Part shown: piece by piece, positions 18,261-26,503 of the stretch | How the letters are laid out: each line of letters opens with the position of its first letter | How positions within the stretch are numbered: position 1 is the stretch's first letter | Source of the DNA: an uncultured Prevotella sp. | GTDB taxonomy: Bacteria > Bacteroidota > Bacteroidia > Bacteroidales > Bacteroidaceae | Reading direction: 5' to 3' | Length of the DNA stretch: 64,000 nucleotides | Assembly (NCBI GenBank): GCA_938028745.1 | Contig: CALIZL010000021.1 | Coordinates: forward strand, 1-64,000 | The notes under the pieces: generated by a model | Told to the model about the DNA's origin: nothing | What the model saw: only the letters and a program-made list of their open reading frames with translations | The model's database searches: none | Program-made: the position numbers and the translations under genes

Positions 18261-18291
18261 CAAATGTAGGAATTAATTGTTGAAAGTCCAA
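18261..18291 (-). promoter_or_regulatory. Promoter of the lacI-type gene
   Basis: On the minus strand a TTG (18289-18291) is followed after 20 nt by TACATTTG (18261-18268), a full match to the Bacteroides -33/-7 pattern. Transcription would start near 18256, giving a leader of about 22 nt to the start codon at 18233. Confidence 0.7.
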
Positions 18292-18500
18292 TATTTCAAA
18301 CTTAAAATCAAGGGTTAATGCCCAACTTTAACATTTGCTAGTTTCCTTTTGGCTTTAAAAGAGTGTTAGGTGGCATGGCTGGCAGGCTACCAAAGCAGAT
18401 GTTTTTTGCACCTTATACGCTGTGTTTATGTTTCAAAAATGCATCGGAGTCGTCTTGACGTTTAATACCTCTACAAATTGAGAGGAGTATAAGACAGGTC

Positions 18501-18644
18501 AACTCACGGGCTTATAAACCCACTAAAGCCCAATAACTCTCGAATATATCAATTCACCAACTCACTAAATCGCTAACTCACAAGCTTACAAGCTCATCAA
18601 ATCTAAAGCTCATAAGCTTAAAACCTCACCAGTTCAAAATCTTA
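18501..18644. repeat. Degenerate 8-bp tandem array, 18 units (left flank of element A)
   Basis: Eighteen consecutive 8-bp units in constant register, such as ccaactca, ctaactca, caagctta, caagctca, aaagctca and taagctta. On the minus strand the units read TGAGYTNR, related to the GTTRAYNA units at 34453 and 60270 but in the opposite orientation. The period is not a multiple of three and the stretch is not coding. Positions 18292-18500 before it show nothing I can name. Confidence 0.75.
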
Positions 18645-18654
18645 AATTATTGCC

Positions 18655-19290
18655 TATTATTTTACAAAACCGCTCTAACTTTCGTTTCATTCTAGCGAAG
18701 ATTTTGGTTGAAAAGTAGGTTAAAAGCCACTGTTTCTACCCTTTCATGCCTTGCTACTCGTCTATTTTTAAGCATAGCACCTGCATTTTGCACCATTTAG
18801 CCTTTCTAGTTTGCTTGCCAACTCATGATTTTTGAGTCCCAATTACCCACTTTTAGCCACCAAAAACCTACTTTTTAATGGTTATTTTGCCTCTTCTGTC
18901 ATGTATTTCATGGCTATAAAAGGTTTTGTTTATGCAACGGTTGTGGATGTTTATGCTAAATTATCTCGCATTTAGCGGCAAATTGAACTGCATTTAGCAC
19001 CAGAATGCCTTGCGTTTAGCACCAAAACGCACTCCATTTTGCACCAAAACGCACTCCATTTTGCAGCAAAACGCACTTCATTTTGCAGCAAAACGCACCC
19101 TATTTTGCAGCAAATAGCCTCGAAATAGGTGCAAATGGCAGCCTATTCTAATAAATATTCATTATGCCGCATGCAGATGCAAACCCCTTTTTGCATCAAA
19201 ACAAACCTTCGCGAGAATCGATTTTTTGCGGCAAGGTTGGCGTTTGGTGGACGAAAAGGGCACTCATAATGTTAAATTTCTTACTAAAAA
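18655..19290. repeat. Composite non-coding repeat element, copy A (core)
   Basis: First of three related intergenic blocks. It begins TATTATTTTACAAAAC, shared with copies B and C. In order it holds a TTTGCACC/TTTCTAGTTTG block, a CACTTTTAGCC...CTTTTTAATG block, the 22-bp unit array, and the closing sentence AATAGCC...GGTGCAAAT. Next is a highly conserved stretch at 19185-19235 that matches 34338-34388 in copy B at 50 of 51 positions, including TTCGCGAGAATCGA. Last comes CACTCATAATGTTAAA. Short open frames differ between copies and are not conserved, so I treat it as non-coding. Confidence 0.8.
18968..19119. repeat. 22-bp palindromic unit array in element A
   Basis: Seven units of exactly 22 bp. 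The idealised unit is GCATTTTGCACCAAAATGC (8-bp arms around a 3-nt centre) plus a 3-nt linker such as ACT or CTT. Individual units vary between GCRTTTAGC and CCATTTTGC on the left arm and AAAACGC and AAAATGC on the right. There are no unique spacers. Confidence 0.8.
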
Positions 19291-19294
19291 CTAG

Positions 19295-19542
19295 ACAAAG
19301 CCGATTTGCGGTGAACACGCGCGGGTGGACAACGGCGCGGAGGGTATTTACGCTTACGACCGCTAGCGCGAGTGGTTGCAATACATGCTGCTCATGGACA
19401 ATGGAAGCAGCATCATAGAAACGCTGACGTAATCGGCATTGACAAGTGGTTTTCAGCTTGTGTAGACCGCATTGAATAACTTCTGCCCGACAACTTTCTG
19501 ATTCATTGCCACGTTATGGCACAGACAAATGGTGCAGAATTT
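19295..19542 (+). pseudogene. Possible coding relic inside element A
   Basis: The frame from 19295 reads protein-like text (EHARVDNGAEGIYAYDR), meets an in-frame TAG at 19364, and continues REWLQYMLLMDNGSSIIETLT to a stop at 19430. One shift of frame later it continues GIDKWFSACVDRIE, stop, LLPDNFLIHCHVMAQTNGAE. With two nonsense codons and one frameshift this would be a dead gene fragment. It sits exactly where copy A departs from copies B and C. I do not recognise the family, and a chance pattern remains possible. Confidence 0.3.
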
Positions 19543-19676
19543 CATATTTCATCGTTTCTTTGTTTGGCACGACGTACATGAGTTGGGAATTTTTCTTGCT
19601 TTTACAGCACAACGACATAAACTCCGCCCAATTTGTAGAAATGATAGAAGCCAAGGCGACTTCTATTTGATATTAT

Positions 19677-19739
19677 GAGCTGATGACTTTATAACGTTAT
19701 GACTATTTTGTTTGTAAGTTGATGATTTGATGTGTTCGG
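19677..19739. repeat. Short 8-bp array, right flank of element A
   Basis: Units gagctgat, gactttat, aacgttat, gactattt, a 7-nt unit, aagttgat, gatttgat and a diverged last unit keep an 8-bp period in the same orientation as the right-flank arrays of copies B and C. This suggests that the relic at 19295-19542 was inserted into, or retained within, a once continuous element. Confidence 0.5.
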
Positions 19740-20130
19740 TAGTTGTTGCCTTTTCATGCGTTTATAAGCCAGTGCATTTATTTGTCCAGTACTTCTTGCA
19801 TGAGAGAAGCCTCTTTCTTGTGTTAACATCACAAAGATAACAAACACCTCTCTATTTATAGAAACATTAAAAGTCAAGACGATATCATTGAGTGGGAGTT
19901 TATTGAAAGATCAAGAGTCAAAACAACTTCGCTTTTAGTTTGTCAGTCTTATAATTGTTAGAGGTGCAACATCTATAACTTAATATCTATTGCTAATGTC
20001 CTACATGAATGTTTGTTAGCTCATTGTTGGCCATAAATGAACATTTGTTGGTACAACTTGCGGTTTCTATAACGCAGGTTTGCTAACGATGGTTGTATAT
20101 GTGTACCTTGATTTCTTTATCATTAAAAAA
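19740..20130. other. Intergenic DNA with no recognised feature
   Basis: About 390 bases of AT-rich sequence between the element-A repeats and the promoter of the WG-repeat gene. It contains no convincing gene, hairpin terminator or repeat unit. A minus-strand open frame (19689-19877) has no family resemblance and overlaps the array. Confidence 0.5.
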
Positions 20131-20141
20131 TGTTTAAACCG

Positions 20142-20172
20142 TTGGGAAACCTAAATAAATGTAATACCTTTG
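20142..20172 (+). promoter_or_regulatory. Promoter of the WG-repeat-like gene
   Basis: TTG at 20142-20144, a 20-nt spacer, then TACCTTTG at 20165-20172. This is a full match to the Bacteroides -33/-7 pattern. Only 17 nt separate the -7 box from the ATG at 20190, so the leader is short but still includes an AAGGAGA ribosome-binding sequence. The promoter overlaps the longer open frame that begins at 20130, which supports the later start. Confidence 0.7.
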
Positions 20173-20189
20173 TGAAAAAGGAGATAATC

Positions 20190-20849
20190 ATGGAACGAAT
20201 TACACTTGAAAACTTCGAAGCAACGTACGTAGACCCAATCGAAGAAGAACGTATTGACAAATTTGTCTGTGATGAAATGGGCCGCCAAATTCATCGATAT
20301 ATAAAAGGAATGTCGGGTAGCAAAGACATCATGAACAAGTTTGAGGCACAACTTTCCACCTTGTCGATACCCGAAAAGGAAGTGGCTATTGCCAGATATA
20401 TCGACCTGAACAGGAAGGTTACAAGCGGACTCGACTTCAAAATCGTGCTAACGAGGGCTATGGCTAACTACTGCGACACGTTCGATTATTTACTAACGCT
20501 GGTTAACAATAGGCGAAAAATGGTGTATTACCTTAATCGCATCAAGTCGAAATACCTGCGCTATCACGAAGTTGTGGAGGTAAATGGCAAGTTTGGCATT
20601 AATGATAGTGACGGAAATGTGCTTGTTTCGCCCAAGTACGACTTCTTACGCCGTTGCTACACCTATGTAGACGACTTGTGCCTAATGCCTATTATCGCGC
20701 AAAAAGATGGTAAGATGGGACTTATTTTGCCTGATGGTAAAGATACGGTTGTGGCAGATTTTGTTTACGACGACATCTGTTTGCGCGACGAATACCCGTA
20801 TTTTGAAGCGCACCAAGGCAAGAAGAAAATATTGTTGGAAACGAAGTAG
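20190..20849 (+). CDS. WG-repeat-like protein of unknown function
   Basis: 219 aa from ATG 20190 (MERITLENFEATY), chosen because AAGGAGA lies just upstream and the frame's earlier start (20130) falls in the promoter. The N-terminal ~130 residues are helical, charged and unrecognised. The C-terminal third has two WG/KWG-like motifs, GKFGINDSDGNVLVSPKYDF and GKMGLILPDGKDTVVADFVY, each a short beta-hairpin repeat. No signal peptide or membrane segment is seen, so it is probably cytoplasmic. It stands alone between the element-A repeats and the convergent secG operon. Confidence 0.65.
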   Translation: MERITLENFEATYVDPIEEERIDKFVCDEMGRQIHRYIKGMSGSKDIMNKFEAQLSTLSIPEKEVAIARYIDLNRKVTSGLDFKIVLTRAMANYCDTFDYLLTLVNNRRKMVYYLNRIKSKYLRYHEVVEVNGKFGINDSDGNVLVSPKYDFLRRCYTYVDDLCLMPIIAQKDGKMGLILPDGKDTVVADFVYDDICLRDEYPYFEAHQGKKKILLETK

Positions 20850-21075
20850 GCTCGCAAATTGGCTGAACCTCTTCCGCGTTTAGCCTGCTATTGAGCCCTG
20901 CATACGGAGATACGAAGTGTTACCTAGGCTGTATGTTGCCCGCCTTAAAAGTGGGGGAAGGGCTTGATGTTCGATTGGTGCATCTTATTTGTTGGCCTTA
21001 TTGTTCTGTGTTCGTCTCATGCAGAATGGTTTCACTTCTACCACTTTGTTTTCAGCTAAATGCAAAATTTATTAA

Positions 21076-21123
21076 CGAAAAAGTAGAGCCCCCACTGATG
21101 GCCATGCTATCAATGGGGGCTCT
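21076..21123 (-). terminator. Terminator of the secG operon
   Basis: A 15-bp stem with one G-U pair (AGAGCCCCCA at 21085 onward against TGGGGGCTCT ending at 21123) and a 9-nt loop. On the minus strand the hairpin is followed by TACTTTTTCG, so it terminates the unit ending with secG. It may also act on the convergent WG-repeat gene. Confidence 0.8.
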
Positions 21124-21174
21124 AACAAATAAGGCAGCGGCGTTATAGACGCATGTGTTGCCTTTTGTGTCCTA

Positions 21175-21543
21175 TTATTTCTTCACAGGTGCAGCAGGAG
21201 CAGGCGTGCTTGGTGCAGCAGGAGCTTGCGAACCAGCACCAAAACCTGGTGTGGTGTTGGGGTTCGTGGTTTGTGTTTCGGTTGCCGACTTTTCGAGGAC
21301 GCTCGTTTCAGCCAACGATTTGGGTGCAACGTATGCACAAACAACGCTAAACACAACCATAGCTATAGCCAATCCCCATGTGGTTTTCTCAACAACATCG
21401 GTTGTTTTACGTACACCCATGATAGAGTTTGACGAAGAGAATTGCGACGAAAGGCCTCCACCTTTCGACTCTTGAATGAGTACAATGGCAATCATCAGCA
21501 CTGCTGCGATGACGATAAGTACTACAAAAAGACTGTAAATCAT
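21175..21543 (-). CDS. secG: Preprotein translocase subunit SecG
   Basis: Auxiliary subunit of the SecYEG channel in the inner membrane. The 122 aa show the family layout: a first transmembrane helix (about 3-22), the conserved cytoplasmic loop IQESKGGGLSS, a second helix near 55-72, and a Pro/Ala/Thr-rich tail (PAAPSTPAPAAP). It begins 3 nt after the TPR-like gene and is last in the operon. Confidence 0.93.
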   Translation of the reverse strand: MIYSLFVVLIVIAAVLMIAIVLIQESKGGGLSSQFSSSNSIMGVRKTTDVVEKTTWGLAIAMVVFSVVCAYVAPKSLAETSVLEKSATETQTTNPNTTPGFGAGSQAPAAPSTPAPAAPVKK

Positions 21544-21546
21544 TTT

Positions 21547-22305
21547 CTATTTGTTTTTATTATTTATTATCAATTTCTCTAAGAAACGTATTTGGTCTGC
21601 AAAGTAAACATTTTTTTTTGGATAATTCAAATTTAGTCGCCTAATAATTTCAAGCGCCTTCTCAAATTTTCCTTGGCGAATGTATATCTTTGCCAATGTT
21701 TCTGTGAAATATCCATCACCTTCCGCTGCTGTTGACGTTGTCGTATTGTCTTCAACAACGGGCGTAAATTCGGGTTCGTCTTTCAGCTGTATCTTCCCTC
21801 CTTCATTAAAAATGAAGTTGTCTATGAGCATTTGCCCTTTCAGTTGTGGGGCCTCTTGGGGCTTTTCCTGTTCCTCCGACTCTATTTCGAGCAAATAAGA
21901 CACATAGTCTATTGCGGCATCAGCAGGTGTAGGTTTGCGCCGACTTTTCTGCGTTTCCTGCTCTTTGTCTTCGGGCAGCGAGTCTAAGAAGTTGTCGATA
22001 AGCGATATTGTGCGACTCTCGTTGCCGTCGGTCTGCTCTTGCCGCGTTGTTCGGCGGTCTTCGGTTTTGAGCTTATAGTGTGAGGCCTCAATCATCTCGA
22101 ACACCACATTGCGGTTGGTGAGATATACCGATGCGCGCCTAAGCTCCTCGTCGAAAGTGGGATCGTGCAGAATATAAAGGTTTTGCAGCATCATCAACCT
22201 GGCTGGCTGATAATACGGATGTAGCGCAACGATGCTTCGGAGATCGTAGAGCGTCTCCTTGTCTAGCACTTCGGGATGATTGATAAGTTGCGTTAAATTC
22301 ATCAT
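21547..22305 (-). CDS. TPR-like protein conserved beside lptE/secG
   Basis: 252 aa (start 22305, or the adjacent Met at 22302). The N-terminus (LTQLINHPEVLDKETLYDLRSIVALHPYYQPARLMML) is helical. The middle is acidic and probably disordered. The C-terminal stretch ETLAKIYIRQGKFEKALEII is a clear tetratricopeptide helix pair followed by a second partial one. No signal peptide is present. Located between lptE and secG with gaps of 23 and 3 nt, it is likely a cytoplasmic scaffold protein. Its exact role is unknown. Confidence 0.75.
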   Translation of the reverse strand: MMNLTQLINHPEVLDKETLYDLRSIVALHPYYQPARLMMLQNLYILHDPTFDEELRRASVYLTNRNVVFEMIEASHYKLKTEDRRTTRQEQTDGNESRTISLIDNFLDSLPEDKEQETQKSRRKPTPADAAIDYVSYLLEIESEEQEKPQEAPQLKGQMLIDNFIFNEGGKIQLKDEPEFTPVVEDNTTTSTAAEGDGYFTETLAKIYIRQGKFEKALEIIRRLNLNYPKKNVYFADQIRFLEKLIINNKNK

Positions 22306-22328
22306 TTGCGTTGGTTAGTTCCGTGGCT

Positions 22329-22850
22329 TTACCAATTAGCCACGGTGGCATTGAATATTTGGTCTGTTAGGTCTTTCACCATTTCCCTCACCAATCGCTC
22401 TTGTACGGCACTTAAAGGCAAGGTTGTTTCGTATGTCGCGCTAGCGGTGAACTGGCGTTCAAAGTTTTCCTTCTGGTTCTTTGTGTTGTTGAAACGCACG
22501 TTAACCGTCATGGAAAGTTCCGTTTGTGCCGAATATCCTTCGCTCGACACCGACTTGTTGCGCTGCGAATATTGCAGAATTTCGCCGTCTATGCGCAGGT
22601 CGCCATTTCGTTTAACCTGCGTTAGGCGTGTATGGTTGGCAAAGATGTCCTTCAATTGGTTGTTGAACATGGGTGCCATTGGTCCCCACACGTAGCTGCT
22701 TCTGTTGGGAAATTCGGCAATCTGTATGGTTTTCGTCTTGCTGTAATCAATGCTGGCCCCGTTAAACTTGTACGAAACGGAGCATGCCCACAGCACGCAA
22801 GTGCCGAGTACGAGCGTTAATGCCAGCCTATTTACTGCTTTCCAATCCAT
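22329..22850 (-). CDS. lptE: LptE-family LPS-assembly lipoprotein
   Basis: A 173-aa lipoprotein (lipobox LWAC, Cys 23) of the LptE type, which with LptD inserts lipopolysaccharide into the outer membrane. The mature start SVSYKFNGASIDYSKTKTI followed by a beta-strand-rich body and the C-terminal helix (LVREMVKDLTDQIFNATVANW) are typical of the Bacteroidetes branch. The gene overlaps the end of the sigma-54 activator by 23 bp, so translation of the two is probably coupled. Confidence 0.85.
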   Translation of the reverse strand: MDWKAVNRLALTLVLGTCVLWACSVSYKFNGASIDYSKTKTIQIAEFPNRSSYVWGPMAPMFNNQLKDIFANHTRLTQVKRNGDLRIDGEILQYSQRNKSVSSEGYSAQTELSMTVNVRFNNTKNQKENFERQFTASATYETTLPLSAVQERLVREMVKDLTDQIFNATVANW

Positions 22851-24090
22851 ATTGCTTTATTCTCCTATACAATGTTCGGTCTGATATGCCAAGCTCTATG
22901 GCAGCTTTTTTCCTGTTTCCTCCGTTCCTTTCAAGTGCTTTCTCCACCATTTGCCGGCCTAAGTCGTTTAGGTTTAGGCTTTCGTTGTCGGCCTCGTTTA
23001 TCTCTTCGGCCTCAACAAACCCATTTGTGAGGGGTGCTTGTTGTGGCGAATGGATGGCGGCTAGGGTGGGGGATGTGTCGTAATTCTTCGTGTTCAATGC
23101 GGCGATAGACGAGGAGTAACCAGGCAATTCTGTACCTAAGGCAACACCGTCGTCCAGTCTTTTTTTCAGTCCCGACACCTCTCTGCGTAGGTCGCTCACG
23201 TTGCCTCGAAGCTCGTAGAGTATCTTATAGAGCAACTCGCGTTCGTTTTCATACGAGTGTGAACCCGTTGAAGACATGGGCGCAAGCTGCGTGCTCTCTG
23301 GGTCTTGTGGGATGAACTTCTGCAAGTGCGTGGCATCTATCTCGCGTTCGCGACTTAAAATGGATATTTGTTCAGTGATGTTTTTAAGTTGGCGCACGTT
23401 TCCTGGCCACTTATATTTCAGCATCAAGGCCTTAGCGTCTTCCGTTAAAGATATTTTGGGCAGCTTATACTTCTCTGCCATCTGCATGGCGAAGAGGCGG
23501 AAAAGCAAGATAACGTCGTTTCCGCGGTCGCGTAATGGTGGCATTTGTATGGGGATGGTGTTCAGTCGATAGAACAAGTCTTCCCTAAATCGCCCTTCGC
23601 TGATGGCTTTTCGCATGTTCACATTGGTAGCGGCTACGATGCGCACGTTGGTTTTCATGATGCGCTGACCGCCAACCCTGATGTATTCGCCCGTTTCAAG
23701 CACGCGAAGAAGCCTTGCTTGCGTGGCCATAGGCAGCTCGCCCACCTCGTCGAGGAATATCGTTCCATTGTTGGCAACGCCAAAATATCCCTCGCTTTCG
23801 CCAATAGCACCCGTGAACGAGCCCTTTTCGTGACCGAAAAGTTCGCTGTCGATGGTGCCTTCGGGTATCGAGCCGCAGTTAATCGCGAAATACTTCTCGC
23901 GTTTTCTGGGTGAGTTGTCGTGAATAACGCGTGGAATGATCTCCTTTCCTACACCGCTTTCGCCTATGATTAGTACCGACAAATCTGTTGGCGCAACCTG
24001 CATGGCAACGTCTAAGGCATGGTTCAGGGCATCGCAGTTACCCACGATGTTATACCGTTGTTTTATCTTTTGTAGTTCCGTCGTATTCAT
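22828..24090 (-). CDS. Sigma-54-dependent transcriptional activator without receiver domain
   Basis: A 420-aa enhancer-binding protein. The AAA+ domain starts almost at the N-terminus: Walker A GESGVGKE (43-50), the sigma-54 contact loop GSFTGA (90-95; GAFTGA in the textbook form), Walker B IFLDEVGELP (111-120) and the VAATN sensor. A linker with a coiled stretch (EIL-like, LRGNVSDLRREVSGLKKRLD) leads to a Fis-type helix-turn-helix (NRKKAAIELGISDRTLYRRI) at the C-terminus. There is no receiver, GAF or PAS domain, so its signal is unknown. It leads the lptE-TPR-secG unit. A -7 box lies 8 nt before its start codon. Confidence 0.93.
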   Translation of the reverse strand: MNTTELQKIKQRYNIVGNCDALNHALDVAMQVAPTDLSVLIIGESGVGKEIIPRVIHDNSPRKREKYFAINCGSIPEGTIDSELFGHEKGSFTGAIGESEGYFGVANNGTIFLDEVGELPMATQARLLRVLETGEYIRVGGQRIMKTNVRIVAATNVNMRKAISEGRFREDLFYRLNTIPIQMPPLRDRGNDVILLFRLFAMQMAEKYKLPKISLTEDAKALMLKYKWPGNVRQLKNITEQISILSREREIDATHLQKFIPQDPESTQLAPMSSTGSHSYENERELLYKILYELRGNVSDLRREVSGLKKRLDDGVALGTELPGYSSSIAALNTKNYDTSPTLAAIHSPQQAPLTNGFVEAEEINEADNESLNLNDLGRQMVEKALERNGGNRKKAAIELGISDRTLYRRIKQYGLESSK

Positions 24091-24098
24091 AGGAGCAA

Positions 24099-24106
24099 CA
24101 AAGTTA
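24099..24106 (-). promoter_or_regulatory. -7 box abutting the sigma-54 activator start
   Basis: Minus-strand TAACTTTG, a full TAnnTTTG match, ends 8 nt before the ATG at 24090. Transcription should begin within about 0-4 nt of the start codon, implying a nearly leaderless mRNA. No clear -33 TTG is seen at the usual distance. Confidence 0.5.
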
Positions 24107-24327
24107 CGAAAAAATAGCCGAAGAATGGGCAGAAATATGGAAGATTAACGAATTTCGGCATTATTGTTTTAAGTTTCTGTGCCTGTTTGCTTGTAAGTTT
24201 CTGTGCATTTAATGCCTTTAAATCTTCAAGTGCCTATAAGTTTGTGAACATTCATTTCGGGCTTTATAATCGTTAAAAAGCACGAAATCAGGCTACTAAG
24301 GAGTTGACAACGACTTTGCAAATAAAT

Positions 24328-25359
24328 CTATTTTTGCAGGTCGGCATTGGGTGTAGAGCGATCGAACTTAATTAAAAGAAGTCCTAAGCCCGTAAATATC
24401 AGCTCCCTTACGCGTACAATCAATGCAACAAATATGCCCGAACTAGATGCTATACCCAAGCCCGAAGCCGACATGAGGAAACCTCCTTCGCGACCGCCTA
24501 GCTGCAAAGGGATGAAGAAAAGCAAGTTGGCGAAAAGGCTGGTAAAGGCCAATATCAATATACATTGTATGTAATTGACATCGGGCATGATGACTAAGAG
24601 GATGAAATAAATTTCTAGTGCAGAGATGATGCGGCAGCTTAGTTCCAGCAATACGGCCGTAACGAAGGTGGTACGGTTTTGTTTGTGCAACGCAGAAATC
24701 TGTTGGTCTACGGTGTCTAGCTGTTGTTTGTTCCGCTCGATGAACGATAACGCCCAACGTTTAACAAATGGAATGTGGCTAAGTAGCCGCATGGCCCTGA
24801 ACGCAAGCCCTTTTCGGTAGCCTATCATGAAGAACCAAAGCCCCAAAAAGCAAAACACCAAGCTGGCCAGAACAATGGTTAGGTGGCCAAATGTGAGTGG
24901 CTGGGTGATGAAAAACAAGACTATCGAGACAAGCCAAAACCAAAAATGGCTGAAAATATGCGTCATGGCGTAGAGTATAACCGAAGAGGATGCCCGCTCG
25001 GTACCAATCTTTGGCGCAAGCGACATGATGCGATAGGGTTCTCCTCCCATTAGTCCGCCAGGTGTGGCGTAGTTTAAGGCGAACCCCGAAACGGTGACTT
25101 TGTACAGCCACCAAAAGTTAATGCGCTTGTCGTTTGTGGTTGGATGCGCCGTTTCTTGTCCTTGTCCGGCTTTGATAATGATGTACCATGCCGAGGTGTT
25201 GAGTACGTACAACGCCATCCAAAGGGCCAGAACAGCAAAGAACCAATAGCCTGTGTGTTTTAATCCACGCCAAACCTCGGCAAAGTCTAGTTGCGTAACC
25301 ATGATGCCGAGTAGCACCAAGCCGAAGATGAAAAAGCCGTTTTGATATTTCTTCTTCAT
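24328..25359 (-). CDS. Flippase-like integral membrane protein (LPG_synthase_TM/UPF0104 family)
   Basis: 343 aa with about eight hydrophobic helices. Landmarks are FALNYATPGGLMGGEPYRI in the first half and the LGGREGGFLMSASGLG loop near the C-terminus, both typical of the membrane domain found in lysyl-phosphatidylglycerol synthase and in stand-alone UPF0104 proteins. No catalytic C-terminal domain follows, so a lipid-flipping or lipid-linked transport role is more likely than aminoacyl transfer; that is inference. It is last in the rlmN-pdxA unit, 6 nt after pdxA. Confidence 0.8.
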   Translation of the reverse strand: MKKKYQNGFFIFGLVLLGIMVTQLDFAEVWRGLKHTGYWFFAVLALWMALYVLNTSAWYIIIKAGQGQETAHPTTNDKRINFWWLYKVTVSGFALNYATPGGLMGGEPYRIMSLAPKIGTERASSSVILYAMTHIFSHFWFWLVSIVLFFITQPLTFGHLTIVLASLVFCFLGLWFFMIGYRKGLAFRAMRLLSHIPFVKRWALSFIERNKQQLDTVDQQISALHKQNRTTFVTAVLLELSCRIISALEIYFILLVIMPDVNYIQCILILAFTSLFANLLFFIPLQLGGREGGFLMSASGLGIASSSGIFVALIVRVRELIFTGLGLLLIKFDRSTPNADLQK

Positions 25360-25365
25360 CTTTTG

Positions 25366-26481
25366 TTATTTGGATTGCTGCTCTTCGTTGCTCTCTTTCT
25401 TTTTCGTCACGTTGAAACGCACCTTGTCGCTCTCGTCTCTTTTCTCGTGGTAGAGCTTTTTCAGTGGGTTCTTATAAGGCTGGTCGTATGCCTTCCTGTT
25501 TCTATATACGTCTAAGGCCAGGTAGATGGCGTGCCTAAACGCCATCTCGTTGCTAACGCCTTGCCCCGCCTTTCCGTCTAATGCGTCGTCATCGGTTGAG
25601 GTAACGACGGCCGAAAGTCCCGTGATAAGCCTCACGCCACCTTCACACGACAAGGCTTTAAAGGGAATCATGGCTTGGTCGTGATACATGGCTAGCACGG
25701 CATCGAATGTGTCGAACTCCCTATTGCCAAAGAAACTGTCGGCTTGATAAGGACCAAAGGCCGTGTATCCCTCGGCAATAAGTTGCTTGATGGCTGGCGA
25801 AATCACCTCTTGTTCTTCCTTACAAGGCTGGTCTTCCAGTGTAGGGTTCAGCGCCAAGACTGCTACTCGTGGTATGGAAATCATGAAATCGCGGCGCAGC
25901 GAGTTGTGCAATAGGCGCACCGTGCTTTCTATTCGCTCTTTCGTTATTTCGTTAGCCACGTCTTTTATGGCCAATTCGCCCGCAAGAGTGGTGATGCGCA
26001 AGCATTCGTTGAGCCACATTTCTAGCGTTTCATTCGTTTCGCCCAGTTGCTTGGCCATATATTGCGACAAGCCAGTGGGGTGTTCTTGGGCGGCGAAGAA
26101 ATGTTTTTCGCTTATCGGGGCGTTTACAATGGCGTTTACAAAGCCTGCCTTACAGTCGGCAACAGCCCTGTCTATGGCTTTGCGTGCTAAGGCAGCGGCA
26201 GCCTCACTGGGCGTTCCAAACTCAATCTTTACCTCATCGTCCGAGATGGCTAGCAAGTTAAGCCGTTCGGGTTTGGCCTCGTTGGCATGCTGAATGATAG
26301 AGAAATTAACGTCCAGGTTAAGTGCTTTCTTATGATAAGCCGCAACTTTGGGCGACCCATAGATGATGGGTGTGCAAAGTTCGAACATCTCTGGCGAGGC
26401 AAAGGTTTTGAAAATAAGTTCCATTCCGATGCCATTGGCATCGCCTTGGGTTATGGCTATACGAAGTTTATTGTCGTCCAT
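25366..26481 (-). CDS. pdxA: 4-hydroxythreonine-4-phosphate dehydrogenase
   Basis: NAD-dependent oxidation of 4-phosphohydroxy-L-threonine in the DXP-dependent pyridoxal phosphate pathway. 371 aa, slightly long because of a charged C-terminal tail (VRFNVTKKKESNEEQQSK). Conserved blocks: the N-terminal ITQGDANGIGMELI, the APISEKHF loop with a metal/substrate histidine, GPYQADSFF, and MYHDQAMIPFK with the metal-binding His/Asp. It lies 22 nt after rlmN and 6 nt before the flippase-like gene. Confidence 0.95.
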   Translation of the reverse strand: MDDNKLRIAITQGDANGIGMELIFKTFASPEMFELCTPIIYGSPKVAAYHKKALNLDVNFSIIQHANEAKPERLNLLAISDDEVKIEFGTPSEAAAALARKAIDRAVADCKAGFVNAIVNAPISEKHFFAAQEHPTGLSQYMAKQLGETNETLEMWLNECLRITTLAGELAIKDVANEITKERIESTVRLLHNSLRRDFMISIPRVAVLALNPTLEDQPCKEEQEVISPAIKQLIAEGYTAFGPYQADSFFGNREFDTFDAVLAMYHDQAMIPFKALSCEGGVRLITGLSAVVTSTDDDALDGKAGQGVSNEMAFRHAIYLALDVYRNRKAYDQPYKNPLKKLYHEKRDESDKVRFNVTKKKESNEEQQSK

Positions 26482-26503
26482 AGGTTTTTACTTTGTTCTT
26501 TAT

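Noticed and set aside
19164..19418. 84-aa plus-strand frame in element A as a real small gene
   Set aside because: It spans the conserved 51-nt block, the frame is not kept in copies B or C, and its composition (Ser/Thr/Arg/Cys-rich) is not protein-like.
19560..19590. TGGCAC near 19566 as a sigma-54 promoter
   Set aside because: No TTGCA-type -12 element lies at the required spacing.
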